In this document: in pieces, positions 15,620-23,917 of the stretch
Layout of the letters: every line of letters begins with the position of its first letter
Numbering within the stretch: the first letter of the stretch is position 1
Origin: a virus
Virus record (IMG/VR): IMGVR_UViG_3300046692_000159
Span: 1-31,208 of that record
DNA length: 31,208 nucleotides
Direction: 5' to 3' (one strand)
The notes under the pieces: generated by a model
The model's database searches: none
Seen by the model: only the letters and a program-made list of their open reading frames with translations
Told to the model about the DNA's origin: nothing
Position numbers and translations under genes: made by a program

Positions 15620-16368
15620 TCGGATGCGCTCCATTTCCATACCACGCCGTTGTCGTCGGCCAGAGCGCTCATATCCAGCTCCGGAATCATGAAGTCTTCC
15701 TGCTTGGTCGACATCGCCAGCTTCGAGCTGGTGACTTTCGGCCAGGTCAGCGTCAGTACCTTGCCGTTACGCGCCATGGACATATCCAGACGGAAGGTTG
15801 GAGTCAGGCCCATCGGCAGGTTCGTTACCGTCAGCAGCTTCCCAGCAGCGGCCGTCAGGTGCTGGTAGTCGATAAAGATGGTTTTTCCAACATCGGCCGC
15901 CGCGAATGTATAGGCACCATTGCCGTCCGTGGTGTACTGGCCGGTGGCCGGCGCCGTGGCGACGCGGATCATCGGCGTACCGTTGGCATCGCTGCGCACG
16001 CCAAGATTGGCGAAGTAGGTCGCGCCGGCCGGCGGCGCGATGGTGACGTTCGCGCTGGCCAGCTGGCCCACGTCGTCTTTCACCGAGGTGATCAGTCCGC
16101 TCACTGCGGACTGACCGAAGAACGCCGCCGTGAACGGCAGGATGTTGATGTTGGCGAATTTCGCCTTCAAGCCGATCTTGCCTTTACCTCGGCCACTGTC
16201 GACCGGGAAGGAGTTGGAGCCGTACAGCAGCTTCTCCTCGAACGAGGCATCGATGCCGATGTCCTGCAGGATGCCGAACTGGAACGGGGTTGGACTTGCA
16301 TATGCGGCGCCCAGGGCGTCCTGCACAGGCGTCGCCCACAGGACGCCAGAGCCAAAATGTCGAGCCAT
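15616..16368 (-). CDS. Major tail tube protein
   Basis: A 250-residue beta-rich protein with few charged clusters. It contains FQFGILQDIGIDASFEEKLLYGSNSFPVDSG split over residues 29 to 59, a central Gly/Thr-rich domain (VGQLASANVTIAPPAG) and a C-terminal TLTWPKVTSSKLAMSTKQEDF, all common in tail tube proteins of lambda-like siphoviruses. It forms stacked hexameric rings through which DNA passes. It lies directly after the U-like tail terminator gene, and its stop overlaps the start of the chaperone gene. Confidence 0.85.
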   Translation of the reverse strand: MARHFGSGVLWATPVQDALGAAYASPTPFQFGILQDIGIDASFEEKLLYGSNSFPVDSGRGKGKIGLKAKFANINILPFTAAFFGQSAVSGLITSVKDDVGQLASANVTIAPPAGATYFANLGVRSDANGTPMIRVATAPATGQYTTDGNGAYTFAAADVGKTIFIDYQHLTAAAGKLLTVTNLPMGLTPTFRLDMSMARNGKVLTLTWPKVTSSKLAMSTKQEDFMIPELDMSALADDNGVVWKWSASE

Positions 16369-16386
16369 AGTGTTGATTCTTTCAGG

Positions 16387-16824
16387 TTAAAAAGTTGAGG
16401 CCATGTCGTTCGACAGGGTCAGGTAGGTGAAGCGATAGGTGAGCGAGTCGCTGCCGGCGGTCTGGTCCGCGTCCTCGCCCTGCCAACGGCGGCCCTGCTT
16501 GCGGATGTTGTCGACCAGCGTCTGGAGCACCGGATCGCTCATTACGATGCGATGTGCCGCGACGGCAATCCGGTCGGTCTGCTCGCGCCAGTCCTCGCCC
16601 CGAGCCAGCACCTCAAGGGAGATGAGCGCGGTATTCTGATCCACCCCCTCAGCAAAAGATTGGGTGTCCTCAGAATCTGGCGGCGTGAAGAAAATGCACG
16701 GCGTTTCGCCGCGCTCAATAGCCACTTCACGGCTATCGAACACGCGGTCTGCGGCCTCCGTCGCGCCAACCAGGGCGACTGCCAGACGGTCCAGCAGCCG
16801 CTTGCATACAGAGGATGTGGTCAT
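16387..16824 (-). CDS. Tail terminator / minor tail protein U-like
   Basis: A 145-residue protein with the general plan of lambda gpU: an N-terminal helix (SSVCKRLLDRLAVAL), a beta-rich core (RGETPCIFFTPP, ISLEVLARG) and the C-terminal SLTYRFTYLTLSNDM strand pair. gpU caps the tail tube and joins it to the head completion proteins. Its ATG overlaps the stop of the FII-like gene (ATGA) and the tail tube gene follows 18 bases later, which is the order seen in lambda-like phages. Sequence similarity in this family is low, so position carries much of the argument. Confidence 0.75.
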   Translation of the reverse strand: MTTSSVCKRLLDRLAVALVGATEAADRVFDSREVAIERGETPCIFFTPPDSEDTQSFAEGVDQNTALISLEVLARGEDWREQTDRIAVAAHRIVMSDPVLQTLVDNIRKQGRRWQGEDADQTAGSDSLTYRFTYLTLSNDMASTF

Positions 16825-17105
16825 GGTTTCGTCAGGCTGAATTGCGTGAACGCGCCATCGTCCAGTTGGAGCGGATGGCGCGCGATGTAGTCCACTCCGG
16901 CCACCGTGATGCGCGTGCCGTTCCGAAGCGGGGCCTGGACGACGACGGAGGACTTGACCGTCAGCGCGTACATCGTGGACGTGGTGCTGGCCTTGCCCAG
17001 GTCCACATCCACATCGGGCTGGTCCAGGATGCCGAGGAAATCGGTGGTGCCGGCGAGGCAGGGCTTGCCGTGGTCCTCAAGAAAGGCGTCCAGGTCTTCG
17101 TCCAT
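16821..17105 (-). CDS. Head-tail joining protein, FII-like
   Basis: The supported start is the ATG at 17105 (MDEDLDAFLEDHGKPC), giving 94 residues; the frame extends far upstream but as an Arg-rich shadow of the neighbouring gene. The pattern of a short acidic helix followed by a small beta barrel (YALTVKSSVVVQAPLRNGTRITVAGVDY, residues spread over 50 to 77) fits the FII/phage-attachment family that binds the portal-completion ring and the tail. It begins six bases after the preceding gene ends and is coupled to the U-like gene. Confidence 0.72.
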   Translation of the reverse strand: MDEDLDAFLEDHGKPCLAGTTDFLGILDQPDVDVDLGKASTTSTMYALTVKSSVVVQAPLRNGTRITVAGVDYIARHPLQLDDGAFTQFSLTKP

Positions 17106-17110
17106 GCGTC

Positions 17111-17398
17111 TTACTCGCTCGCGCCGGTAGCGGGCGCCGGATCGTCCTGGGCGCTCTCGGGCTCGTCGCTGGCTACGCCCAGCACCGGCGCCGGCTCCAA
17201 TGCCGAAGTGTCGGATGCGGTAGGCTTCTGCGTCTTCGGCGTCGCGCGCTTGGACGTCGTCGCCGGCAAAGCTTCGAGCTTGTGCAAGTGCAGCTGGGCG
17301 ACATCGTCGGCCAGTTCGATCACTGCGCCGCCAGTGTGCACCGCGTTCTTGTCGTCCACAAAGCTGAAGCCGTGGCGGATCTGGTATTGCTTGGTCAT
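17111..17398 (-). CDS. Small protein downstream of the capsid gene, unknown
   Basis: A 95-residue protein with a ribosome site (CAGGAAAAAC before ATG). The first 42 residues look folded (YQIRHGFSFVDDKNAVHTGG then AVIELADDVAQLHLHKLEAL), possibly a small beta barrel; the rest is a disordered Thr/Pro/Ala/Asp tail. Short proteins of this design often follow the capsid gene and act as capsid-decoration or connector-accessory proteins, but no family is recognised with confidence. It is preceded by a strong GC-rich palindrome at 17423 to 17442. Confidence 0.65.
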   Translation of the reverse strand: MTKQYQIRHGFSFVDDKNAVHTGGAVIELADDVAQLHLHKLEALPATTSKRATPKTQKPTASDTSALEPAPVLGVASDEPESAQDDPAPATGASE

Positions 17399-17422
17399 GT
17401 TTTTCCTGAAGGAGTTGTTGGC

Positions 17423-17442
17423 GCGGCGCCGGCCGGCGCCGC
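17423..17442. repeat. Perfect 20-bp GC palindrome after the capsid gene
   Basis: GCGGCGCCGGCCGGCGCCGC is self-complementary over 20 bases and overlaps a second palindrome, GCCGCATGCGGC, at 17438 to 17449. It lies between the capsid stop and the next gene. With no U-tract it is unlikely to terminate, but as RNA it could protect the 3' end of the abundant capsid message or reduce downstream expression. Confidence 0.6.
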
Positions 17443-17458
17443 ATGCGGCAGTGCCGGC

Positions 17459-19483
17459 TTAGTTGGTGATGGCGTCGCTCATCACGGAGAACGCTTGCGG
17501 ATGACGCACAGCGATGTCCAGCGTCTGCAGAATGCGCAGCTCGATGCCGCCGGCCTCATACAGGCCTGCCGCATATGGATTCGGCAGAATTTCGACCACG
17601 CCCCATTCGCCCACCAGCACTTGCGACCAGTCGCCGAAGAAGACTTCGGACAAGTTGGTGCCGGTGCCCTTGGTCAGGTTTTTGCGCACCTGGTTCGTAC
17701 GGGCCACGGTGTAGCCGTTGATCTCGCCCGGGGTTCCGCTGCGCTGTCCCATCGGCGAGTTCGACCACAGGTATTCACCGTTCGCGCTTTTCAGCTTCTT
17801 CAATGCGCCGACCGTGCGGGCATTCGCCAGGTAGGCCATGCTATCGCTGTCGGCGTTCGAATCGGCGACGCCCGTTTCCATGTCGATCAGGTGATCGATG
17901 GTGATAGCCGCGCCGTTCACGCCACCGATCACCTGGTTGATGCCCGCCTGATTCGCGACGCCCAGCGGCTGGTTGTTGGCGCCAGTGCCGGACAGCGTCG
18001 CCAGGTCGATGCCCAACGCCAGGGTGCTGAGCAGATCCGCGCGCGCCAGCATGTCCACGTCCGGCGTCGATTGCTGCAGCATGTTGCGGGTGATCACCGA
18101 CAGTGCGCCGATGTGCTTTGGCGACAGGCTTACCTTGTCGAACTGCGCGCCGGTCTGGCTGAGCGTACCGCCCTCGCCCACCCAGTAGCTTTGGCCGGCG
18201 GCCTTCTGGCGCGGGATGTCGATATTGCCCACCAGCCCGGAGAGCATTTGCGCGCCCAGCCCGAAGACACGGGCCTTGTTACGCAGCAGCTCGATCATGC
18301 TGCCGGCCATCAGGTTGGTGGCTACCAGGTTCGAGCCGCCGGAGGTGCCGGACAGGCCCGCGCCAGTGCCGACGCTGTAATCGGCATTGCGCGCTGCGAA
18401 CTGCAGGTTGGTTGGGACGTAGATGCCGGCGGTCATCTTGCCAGAGCGCTGGCCGATAGCCTGCGATACTTCGCGCTCGAAACCCGCGTCCTTCCAGGGA
18501 TTGCTCTCGCCCAAGCGTTCCTTCACCGCTGCGTTGATGGCACGCAGCATGCTGTACTTCGCCTTTTCGCGCTCGGTCATGTCGGGGTTGGTGCTGTTGC
18601 CCAGCGAGGCAACGCCACGGCCGCGCGCCAGGACTTCGTTCAGCACGATGCCGCGCGCCTGTTCGATAGGCGTCCGCAGGTTCACCATCAGCGTACGGGT
18701 CTCGTCGCCGACCTGGTGCGTGCGGCACATCGCCTCGATCTCGTTGACGCGCGCATGTTCCACTGCGGCCGGGTCAACGGCTGGCGCCGGGGCCGGGGCC
18801 GGAGCTGCTGGGGCGCCTGCAGTGCGCTGACCGTCCATAACATTCTGCATGCGTTGTTTGCGTTTGATCATTTCTTCTTCCTCGATGGTGTCGGCGGATG
18901 CCGGGTTGGTTTGCTTTTCGTGGATCGCCACGTCGTATTCATCGCCGGCGGCGGAGCGCCCCACGCCGACACTCGCGTCGGCCGGGACAGTCACCAGCGA
19001 AATTTCGTAGGGCTCCCAATCGAGCGCCGTGTAGGTGTCGGTGTCCATATCCGACTGGTAGGAATAGACGCGATACCAGAAGGACACGTTTTGCAAGATG
19101 CGGTCGTCAACCTGGTTCATTGCCCATTCGCCGCGCTCGTCGGAGCCGAAGCGCACGGTGCAATAGCCACGGCGGTCGGTGCCGATCCATGCCTTCTCGA
19201 CCACGCCCAGCAGGTCGTTCATATCGTGGTTGAACAGGAGCGGGCCGCCCGCGTTGATGCGCTGCATGCGCGCCGCGCCGGAGTGATGGCTGAGCACCTC
19301 CTGGCCATCCCAGAACGGGCAAGGCGTCTCGCTCGAGAACGAGAACGTGACAGTGCGCGACTCGCGATCTACTACGCCGACAGGCACTTCCGTTGCGCCG
19401 CCTGCGTCCGACAGCAGCCGCGCATAGCGCTTGTGCGGCCCCAGCTTCGCCTTGCCCGGCGCCAGCTTTGGTTTTTTGTCCAT
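17459..19483 (-). CDS. Prohead protease fused to HK97-type major capsid protein
   Basis: The start chosen is the ATG at 19483 (MDKKPKLAPG), preceded by GGAACC; the longer frame runs back through a terminator and the portal gene and is not credible. The 674-residue product has two parts. Residues about 30 to 190 are an HK97-type maturation protease: LLFNHDMNDLLG gives the catalytic His86, QNVSFWYRV the Ser134 nucleophile, and EISLVTVPAD the conserved third motif. Residues 200 to 300 form an acidic and helical scaffold-like delta region with a PAPAPAPA hinge. Residues 300 to 674 are the capsid: YVPTNLQFAARN, DIPRQKAAGQSYWVGEGG and the C-terminal YEAGGIELRILQTLDIAVRHPQAF. Self-cleavage would free the shell protein during maturation. 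Protease/capsid fusions are known in other phages. Confidence 0.93.
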   Translation of the reverse strand: MDKKPKLAPGKAKLGPHKRYARLLSDAGGATEVPVGVVDRESRTVTFSFSSETPCPFWDGQEVLSHHSGAARMQRINAGGPLLFNHDMNDLLGVVEKAWIGTDRRGYCTVRFGSDERGEWAMNQVDDRILQNVSFWYRVYSYQSDMDTDTYTALDWEPYEISLVTVPADASVGVGRSAAGDEYDVAIHEKQTNPASADTIEEEEMIKRKQRMQNVMDGQRTAGAPAAPAPAPAPAVDPAAVEHARVNEIEAMCRTHQVGDETRTLMVNLRTPIEQARGIVLNEVLARGRGVASLGNSTNPDMTEREKAKYSMLRAINAAVKERLGESNPWKDAGFEREVSQAIGQRSGKMTAGIYVPTNLQFAARNADYSVGTGAGLSGTSGGSNLVATNLMAGSMIELLRNKARVFGLGAQMLSGLVGNIDIPRQKAAGQSYWVGEGGTLSQTGAQFDKVSLSPKHIGALSVITRNMLQQSTPDVDMLARADLLSTLALGIDLATLSGTGANNQPLGVANQAGINQVIGGVNGAAITIDHLIDMETGVADSNADSDSMAYLANARTVGALKKLKSANGEYLWSNSPMGQRSGTPGEINGYTVARTNQVRKNLTKGTGTNLSEVFFGDWSQVLVGEWGVVEILPNPYAAGLYEAGGIELRILQTLDIAVRHPQAFSVMSDAITN

Positions 19484-19497
19484 ACAGGTTCCAAAAC

Positions 19498-19529
19498 AAA
19501 AAGCCCGCGCGGCGAACCGGGCGGGCTTT
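19498..19529 (-). terminator. Intrinsic terminator between portal and capsid genes
   Basis: On the minus strand AAAGCCCGC pairs with GCGGGCTTT across a 14-base loop and continues into TTTTTGTTTT-like sequence just before the capsid ribosome site. It would stop or attenuate transcription between the portal and capsid genes unless antiterminated. Confidence 0.7.
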
Positions 19530-19544
19530 GTGGGGTTAAAAAAA

Positions 19545-21206
19545 CTACTCTGCTGCGACTGCTTCTTCGACAGGCTCATCGTCCTGCCGCTCTGGTGCGT
19601 CCACCTCCTCTCCGGTCGAATGATCGCCAGCGGCATCGCCCTCCGGCGGGAGCGCGTTTGCCTGCGCGGCCCCTTTCAAATCGGTCTGGCCCGGGTCGGT
19701 ATCGAACACCAGGTCATGCTCGGCCATCATGTCCAGCTCGCGGCGGCGCTCCTTGAACACGTCCTCCGCGTCCGCATGCTCCGACGTCAGGCTGATCACA
19801 TCGGAAACCGTCATAAAGCCGGCCCGCACCGCAGTCTTGTAGGCAATCACCTCTTTCGTCGGATCGATCCACGACCAGCCGCGCGGCTTGAAGCGCACCT
19901 GCCAGTATTTTTTCTGGTTGGTGTAGTAGTCCATGAAGGACAACTCGCCTGCCAGCACGGCCGCCTCCATCCAGTCGCGGTGCACCTCGCGCCGGAAGTT
20001 GCGGATGAACCAGCCCTGCAGCACGCGCCACAGATCCCGGTCATCCAGCAGCGCCAGGCGCGAACTGCTGTAGTTGCTCTGCGAGTAGTCGCTCGACAAG
20101 CTGGCGTACGAGACGCCCACGCCGGTGGCGACGGCGCGCAGCATGAAGCGCATGAACGGGTCCATCGCCTGGTTCGGGCGGCTCGGGTTGAAGCCAGTGA
20201 ACTTCTCGCCAGGTCCGAGCTGCTGGAAGGTTCCCGGTTCCATGGTCAGCGTCGGGCCATGCCGCGCCTCCTCGCCGTCGCCGATCAAATCGTCACCGTC
20301 AGGGACCAGCCCGTCCGGAGACTCGATAATCCCGACGATGGACGCCGCAGCTCTGGCTGCGACAATCTCAGCCTCCTCGTATCCCTGCATGTTCCGCAAG
20401 CGCTTGATGATGACGTGGAACCACGGCACGCCGCGCGTCTGGCCGATGCGCTCGGGAATGTACAGGTGGAACATGTCGCTCGCCGGCACCCGCACCAGCG
20501 CACTTTCAACAAAGGATGAGAACTGGTAGTCCCCAGGGTGCGTCGGGTAAAGCCAGTAAGCTACTGGCCGGTTCCAGCGGTCCTGCTCCACGCCCATGCG
20601 AATCGTATTTCCGTTCTGCGCACGCACAGTGCTCCACTGGTCAACCAGGCGGTCCGCTTCGATCAGTTCCAGGGCGTAGGGTATCCGGCCCCGCCCGAAG
20701 GGCTGGCGGATCTTGCGGGCTAGGACCTCGCCATTCTCAACCAGGGAGCCGAGAATCAAGCGCTCCATGTCCGCCAGGCACAACTTGCCGGCCGGATCGC
20801 ACGTGTCCTTGTCGGTCCACTCCTCGAATTCCTCTTCGATCCGGTCGTTGATCCGGCCAACCAGCTTGCCACTGCTGGTCTTGACCTGCGCCTGCATTCC
20901 TATGCCAGTGCCGATCACGTTGTTCTTGATGATGCGCACCGCCGCCTTGGCGTACTCGTTGTCGCGGCACAGCTCGCGGGAGCGCGCGCGCAGCACGCGC
21001 AGGCTGGTGATGATCTCGCTGTCTGCGGACGTGTTCAGCGCAGTCCAGTCGGAACCGAGCCGTCCCATCGCAGCACCGGCGTACTGGCGCTTGCGGTCCT
21101 GCGCCTTGGCCAACGTTGCTCGCGCGGCGCTCCGCTTCGCGTTCCACTCCCGCAGCACAACCGATCCGGGCTGCGACACGCGCTGCTCGTTATAGAACTT
21201 GCTCAT
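19545..21206 (-). CDS. Portal protein, lambda gpB family
   Basis: A 553-residue protein forming the dodecameric ring at the capsid vertex through which DNA is packaged. Family features run in order: an N-terminal SADSEIITSLRVLRARSRELCRDN, the AKAAVRIIKNNVIGTGI motif around residue 90, LGSLVENGEVLARKI near 150, LELIEADRLV near 180 and FHLYIPERIGQTRGVPWF around 245 to 262, all typical of lambda-type portals. The C-terminal 60 residues are acidic and probably disordered. The start overlaps the stop of the gpW-like gene by one base (TGATG). Length matches lambda gpB (533 residues). Confidence 0.95.
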   Translation of the reverse strand: MSKFYNEQRVSQPGSVVLREWNAKRSAARATLAKAQDRKRQYAGAAMGRLGSDWTALNTSADSEIITSLRVLRARSRELCRDNEYAKAAVRIIKNNVIGTGIGMQAQVKTSSGKLVGRINDRIEEEFEEWTDKDTCDPAGKLCLADMERLILGSLVENGEVLARKIRQPFGRGRIPYALELIEADRLVDQWSTVRAQNGNTIRMGVEQDRWNRPVAYWLYPTHPGDYQFSSFVESALVRVPASDMFHLYIPERIGQTRGVPWFHVIIKRLRNMQGYEEAEIVAARAAASIVGIIESPDGLVPDGDDLIGDGEEARHGPTLTMEPGTFQQLGPGEKFTGFNPSRPNQAMDPFMRFMLRAVATGVGVSYASLSSDYSQSNYSSSRLALLDDRDLWRVLQGWFIRNFRREVHRDWMEAAVLAGELSFMDYYTNQKKYWQVRFKPRGWSWIDPTKEVIAYKTAVRAGFMTVSDVISLTSEHADAEDVFKERRRELDMMAEHDLVFDTDPGQTDLKGAAQANALPPEGDAAGDHSTGEEVDAPERQDDEPVEEAVAAE

Positions 21207-21757
21207 CAGAACCTCACCAGTAGCGCGCGCGGGTTGCGACGGCCCGTCGCCTTCGCACGTTCGTTGTTGACTTTGCGCTGCCAGAAATCTCGCAGCGCCA
21301 TCAGCTCGGCCAAGCTGTGGAACTCCGTTGTACGGGTTCCGATGGTGTAGCTCTTGACCTTGCCGTTCGACGACTTGAAGCTGGCCAGGGCGGCCTCGCA
21401 GTCGGTAAGCGCCTTCTCCGCCACGCTGCGCGCATCGATGGCGTCAGTGATCGCGGCTGGGTCCGCGAGAATTGTTACCCGCCCCCGCCCGATAGTGAGG
21501 CGGTCGTCCGGGCGCGTCAGCTGCGCCACCATTGCGTACTCGCCCGGAGCCAGGCCGGCGCTCTGTCCGGGTTCGATCCTGGTGCGCCAGCCGTCACCTT
21601 CAGGGGCGCCAGTCAGCGTGAGCTGCGAGGGTCCGCGCAGCTGGTAGGTCAGCGTCCAATCAGCCGAGGTCAGCGGCGCCGCACGCTGGTGGTGCTTGTG
21701 CGGCAGGTCGAACCAGTCGCTGGAATCGCCCGCTGTCAGTGTCAAAAAAATGTTCAT
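21206..21757 (-). CDS. Two-domain protein with C-terminal gpW-like head-tail joining domain
   Basis: A 183-residue protein between terminase and portal, the normal place of the 68-residue lambda gpW. Residues about 108 to 183 follow the gpW pattern: a helix (AEKALTDCEAALASF), a beta hairpin ending in TRTTEFHSLAELM and a second helix with an RKVNNERAKA end and a basic C-terminus. Residues 1 to 98 are an added beta-rich domain (FLTLTAGDSSDWFDLP, ADWTLTYQLRG, GEYAMVAQLTRPDD), like an immunoglobulin- or BppU-like sandwich. gpW plugs the portal and binds FII; what the extra domain does is unknown, perhaps decorating the vertex. The gene starts three bases after the terminase stop and is coupled to portal. 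Confidence 0.7.
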   Translation of the reverse strand: MNIFLTLTAGDSSDWFDLPHKHHQRAAPLTSADWTLTYQLRGPSQLTLTGAPEGDGWRTRIEPGQSAGLAPGEYAMVAQLTRPDDRLTIGRGRVTILADPAAITDAIDARSVAEKALTDCEAALASFKSSNGKVKSYTIGTRTTEFHSLAELMALRDFWQRKVNNERAKATGRRNPRALLVRF

Positions 21758-21760
21758 GGT

Positions 21761-23917
21761 CTACCAATTCTTCGCTGAGTAGCCGCCGACGCGGCTACGG
21801 GTTCTCGCCCTTGCCGCAGGCTTGGGCGCTGGCGGCGCCGGTGGGGGCGCCGGTGGGGCTGGGGTTTGTGCAGACGTCTGCACACGGTTGATGGCCTCGC
21901 GGATGAGGTCCGGGGTGAGCACCTCCACCAGGTCGCTGCCCGCCTCGGAGGCCAGCTCCACCATCGCATCGGCTACCTGCTCCGGAACGGATGGTGCTGC
22001 CGGAGCCGCAAAGATATCGCTCTGGCGTAGATGCAGTTCCATCGAGTCCCAGGTGGCCGGCTTGAGCAAGTGCAGCTTCAGCGAGATCGCCGCGTGCAGC
22101 GCATACACTTCGCAGTCGAGCGCTTCGTTTCGCACGCCCGCGCGCTTCTGCCACACCTTCCGGTTCTTCACCGTCTTGTGCGGGGCCTTCACTTCGCTGG
22201 TGATCTGCTCCCAATAGTCGGGCCGCACCGACTTGTACCAGTGCAGCCGGCCGGGGCCGCTGCCGGTCAGCCGCAGCCGCCCCTCGATCATCAGATCCTT
22301 GGCACGCTGCGTGCCGACGATGTAAGGGGTGACGCCCGACGGATGCGGCTTGTGCTTCTTGCTCATGTCCACCGACGTGGCCGGCTTGGTGAAGATTTCC
22401 TTCGACGCGCCGCCCTGCTCGGAGGCGCCCTTGATTGCCATGTAGCCGCGCGCCTGGCGCTTGCGCACATAGGCATACACCGCATCGGTGGTCGTGCCGT
22501 CCGACGAGTCCACCGACACCGCGCGCGGCACCAGCCTGTTGCCGCTGGCGTGGATGAACTCTCCGTCGAGCAGCATGTCCAGCTCTTTCCATGCGCCCTC
22601 ATTGGGAATCAGGGTTTGGCCGGGGATCTCGCCCCAGTACACCAGCCAGGACTCCATCCCACGGCCCCACGCCCGCACAATGATTGCCAGTCGGTCGTGC
22701 TGAACGTCGACGCCAGCCGTCAGCACCATGCCGCCCCATGGGATCGTCTTCTCGTCGTAGTCCTCCGCGCGCTCGGAGAGCGTGTCCGCCTTCGGCAGGT
22801 CGCTCTTGTACGCGTACGGCAGGCCCTCGGTGCTGTTCCGGAACGCACGCATCTTCGTGTCGTCCCCCTGGGCCAGCAGGTGCTGCGCGGTCAGGTACTT
22901 GTCCAGCAGCAGGTTCATCGCGCTGCCGGGGAAGCTGGAGTACAGTTCGTTGATGTAGAAGCCAGCCGTACCGTGAAACGACGCCGTCGCAACCGGGTAA
23001 AGCTTCTGCACGTTCTGCCGCTTCTGCTCGTCCGTCCACAGGCTGGCGCAGTGCGGGCATGCGTAGCGGGCCGACTTCATGTCAACCTTGCCGAACACTT
23101 CATGGCTCAGCGACTCGCTCTCCGTCCACTTGACGTTGTCCCACGTCAGCACATGGCTCTCGCCGCACTCGTGGCACGGGACCATGAAGACGCGCTTGTC
23201 GCTGGCGTAGTAGGCGGCCGCGATCCGCGACACGCCCTCGATGGTTGGCGTGCCGCCGAAGATGACTTTGCTGCGCGCCCAGGTCTTGACGCGCTCCTCC
23301 AGCAGCGTGATGGTGTCGCCCTGGTCGCGCACGTTGTCGTTGCAGTCGTCGGGCTCCTCAACGGCTACGACCGGCGCCGGCGTGGACTTCACCGAGCTAG
23401 GCGAGTTGGAGCCGACCAGTTTGAGGAACCCACCGGGGAAGCCCTTGTTGTCCCAGGTGTTGTCCTTGTCCTTGCGGCGCCCGGTCTGCATCTTGGCCGC
23501 GACGCGCGGCGTGACCTCCACCATCGGCAGCAGCTTCTCGGTGTTGAATTCCTTGGCCGCCTTCTCCTTCGAGAACATGATGATCATCGGCGTCGGATCG
23601 ACGTCTACCTTCTTGCCGATGTAGTTCAGCAGCACGCCGTCAGTCCACGCGATCTGCGCCGACTTCATGGCCACCAACTTCTTCACGCTGGGATCGTCCA
23701 GCGCCTCATGCATGAACTTGATCCAGGGTGTCAGGTCCGGGTTGTACCGGCCCGGCATCGCGGAGGCCTTCGCCGAAAGGCGGCGGTGCTGGCGCGACCA
23801 GTCGGTCAGGCCAATCCGTTCAGGCGGCCGCAGGCTCCCCGCCAGGCGGGACACCAGCAGGCGGTTCGCCTGGGTCGTATCGAGCGAGGTGTGAGAGGGC
23901 TGCATAGGTATGGTCAT
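21761..23917 (-). CDS. terL: Terminase large subunit, lambda gpA family
   Basis: A 718-residue packaging motor and nuclease. The N-terminus SLRPPERIGLTDWSRQHRRL is typical of gpA. The ATPase has a deviant Walker A (MKSAQIAWTDG, residues 84 to 94) and Walker B VVAVEEPDD (183 to 191). A zinc-ribbon-like pair of motifs, CHECG near 248 and CPHC near 287, lies between. The nuclease domain shows Asp404 in AGVDVQHD and Asp470 in AVSVDSSDG. The last 60 residues are Pro/Ala-rich then basic (APPAPPPAPPAPKP), a likely portal-binding tail. It overlaps the small-subunit gene by about 98 bases; a start at Met5 (23905) is also possible. gpA-type enzymes cut at cos, so the phage probably packages from cos ends. 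A perfect palindrome lies in the tail-coding part. Confidence 0.95.
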   Translation of the reverse strand: MTIPMQPSHTSLDTTQANRLLVSRLAGSLRPPERIGLTDWSRQHRRLSAKASAMPGRYNPDLTPWIKFMHEALDDPSVKKLVAMKSAQIAWTDGVLLNYIGKKVDVDPTPMIIMFSKEKAAKEFNTEKLLPMVEVTPRVAAKMQTGRRKDKDNTWDNKGFPGGFLKLVGSNSPSSVKSTPAPVVAVEEPDDCNDNVRDQGDTITLLEERVKTWARSKVIFGGTPTIEGVSRIAAAYYASDKRVFMVPCHECGESHVLTWDNVKWTESESLSHEVFGKVDMKSARYACPHCASLWTDEQKRQNVQKLYPVATASFHGTAGFYINELYSSFPGSAMNLLLDKYLTAQHLLAQGDDTKMRAFRNSTEGLPYAYKSDLPKADTLSERAEDYDEKTIPWGGMVLTAGVDVQHDRLAIIVRAWGRGMESWLVYWGEIPGQTLIPNEGAWKELDMLLDGEFIHASGNRLVPRAVSVDSSDGTTTDAVYAYVRKRQARGYMAIKGASEQGGASKEIFTKPATSVDMSKKHKPHPSGVTPYIVGTQRAKDLMIEGRLRLTGSGPGRLHWYKSVRPDYWEQITSEVKAPHKTVKNRKVWQKRAGVRNEALDCEVYALHAAISLKLHLLKPATWDSMELHLRQSDIFAAPAAPSVPEQVADAMVELASEAGSDLVEVLTPDLIREAINRVQTSAQTPAPPAPPPAPPAPKPAARARTRSRVGGYSAKNW
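21867..21884. repeat. Perfect 18-bp palindrome TGTGCAGACGTCTGCACA, copy 2
   Basis: Identical to the copy at 2213 to 2230, here inside the coding sequence for the terminase C-terminal tail (reads VQTSAQT), where the sequence is poorly constrained and can tolerate such an element. Confidence 0.75.

Noticed and set aside
16821-17444. 207-codon version of the FII-like gene
   Set aside because: The first 113 codons are an Arg/Ala-rich shadow of the upstream gene; the family-like part starts at the internal ATG at 17105.
17282-19756. Long plus-strand ORF of 824 codons opposite the capsid gene
   Set aside because: It is the mirror of a high-GC coding strand, rich in Arg/His/Ala/Gln with no domain pattern, while the minus strand encodes a clear protease-capsid protein. 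The same applies to long plus-strand frames opposite the terminase (22031 to 24004), tail-tip (8448 to 10433), tape-measure (12229 to 13428) and fibre (5057 to 6172) genes.
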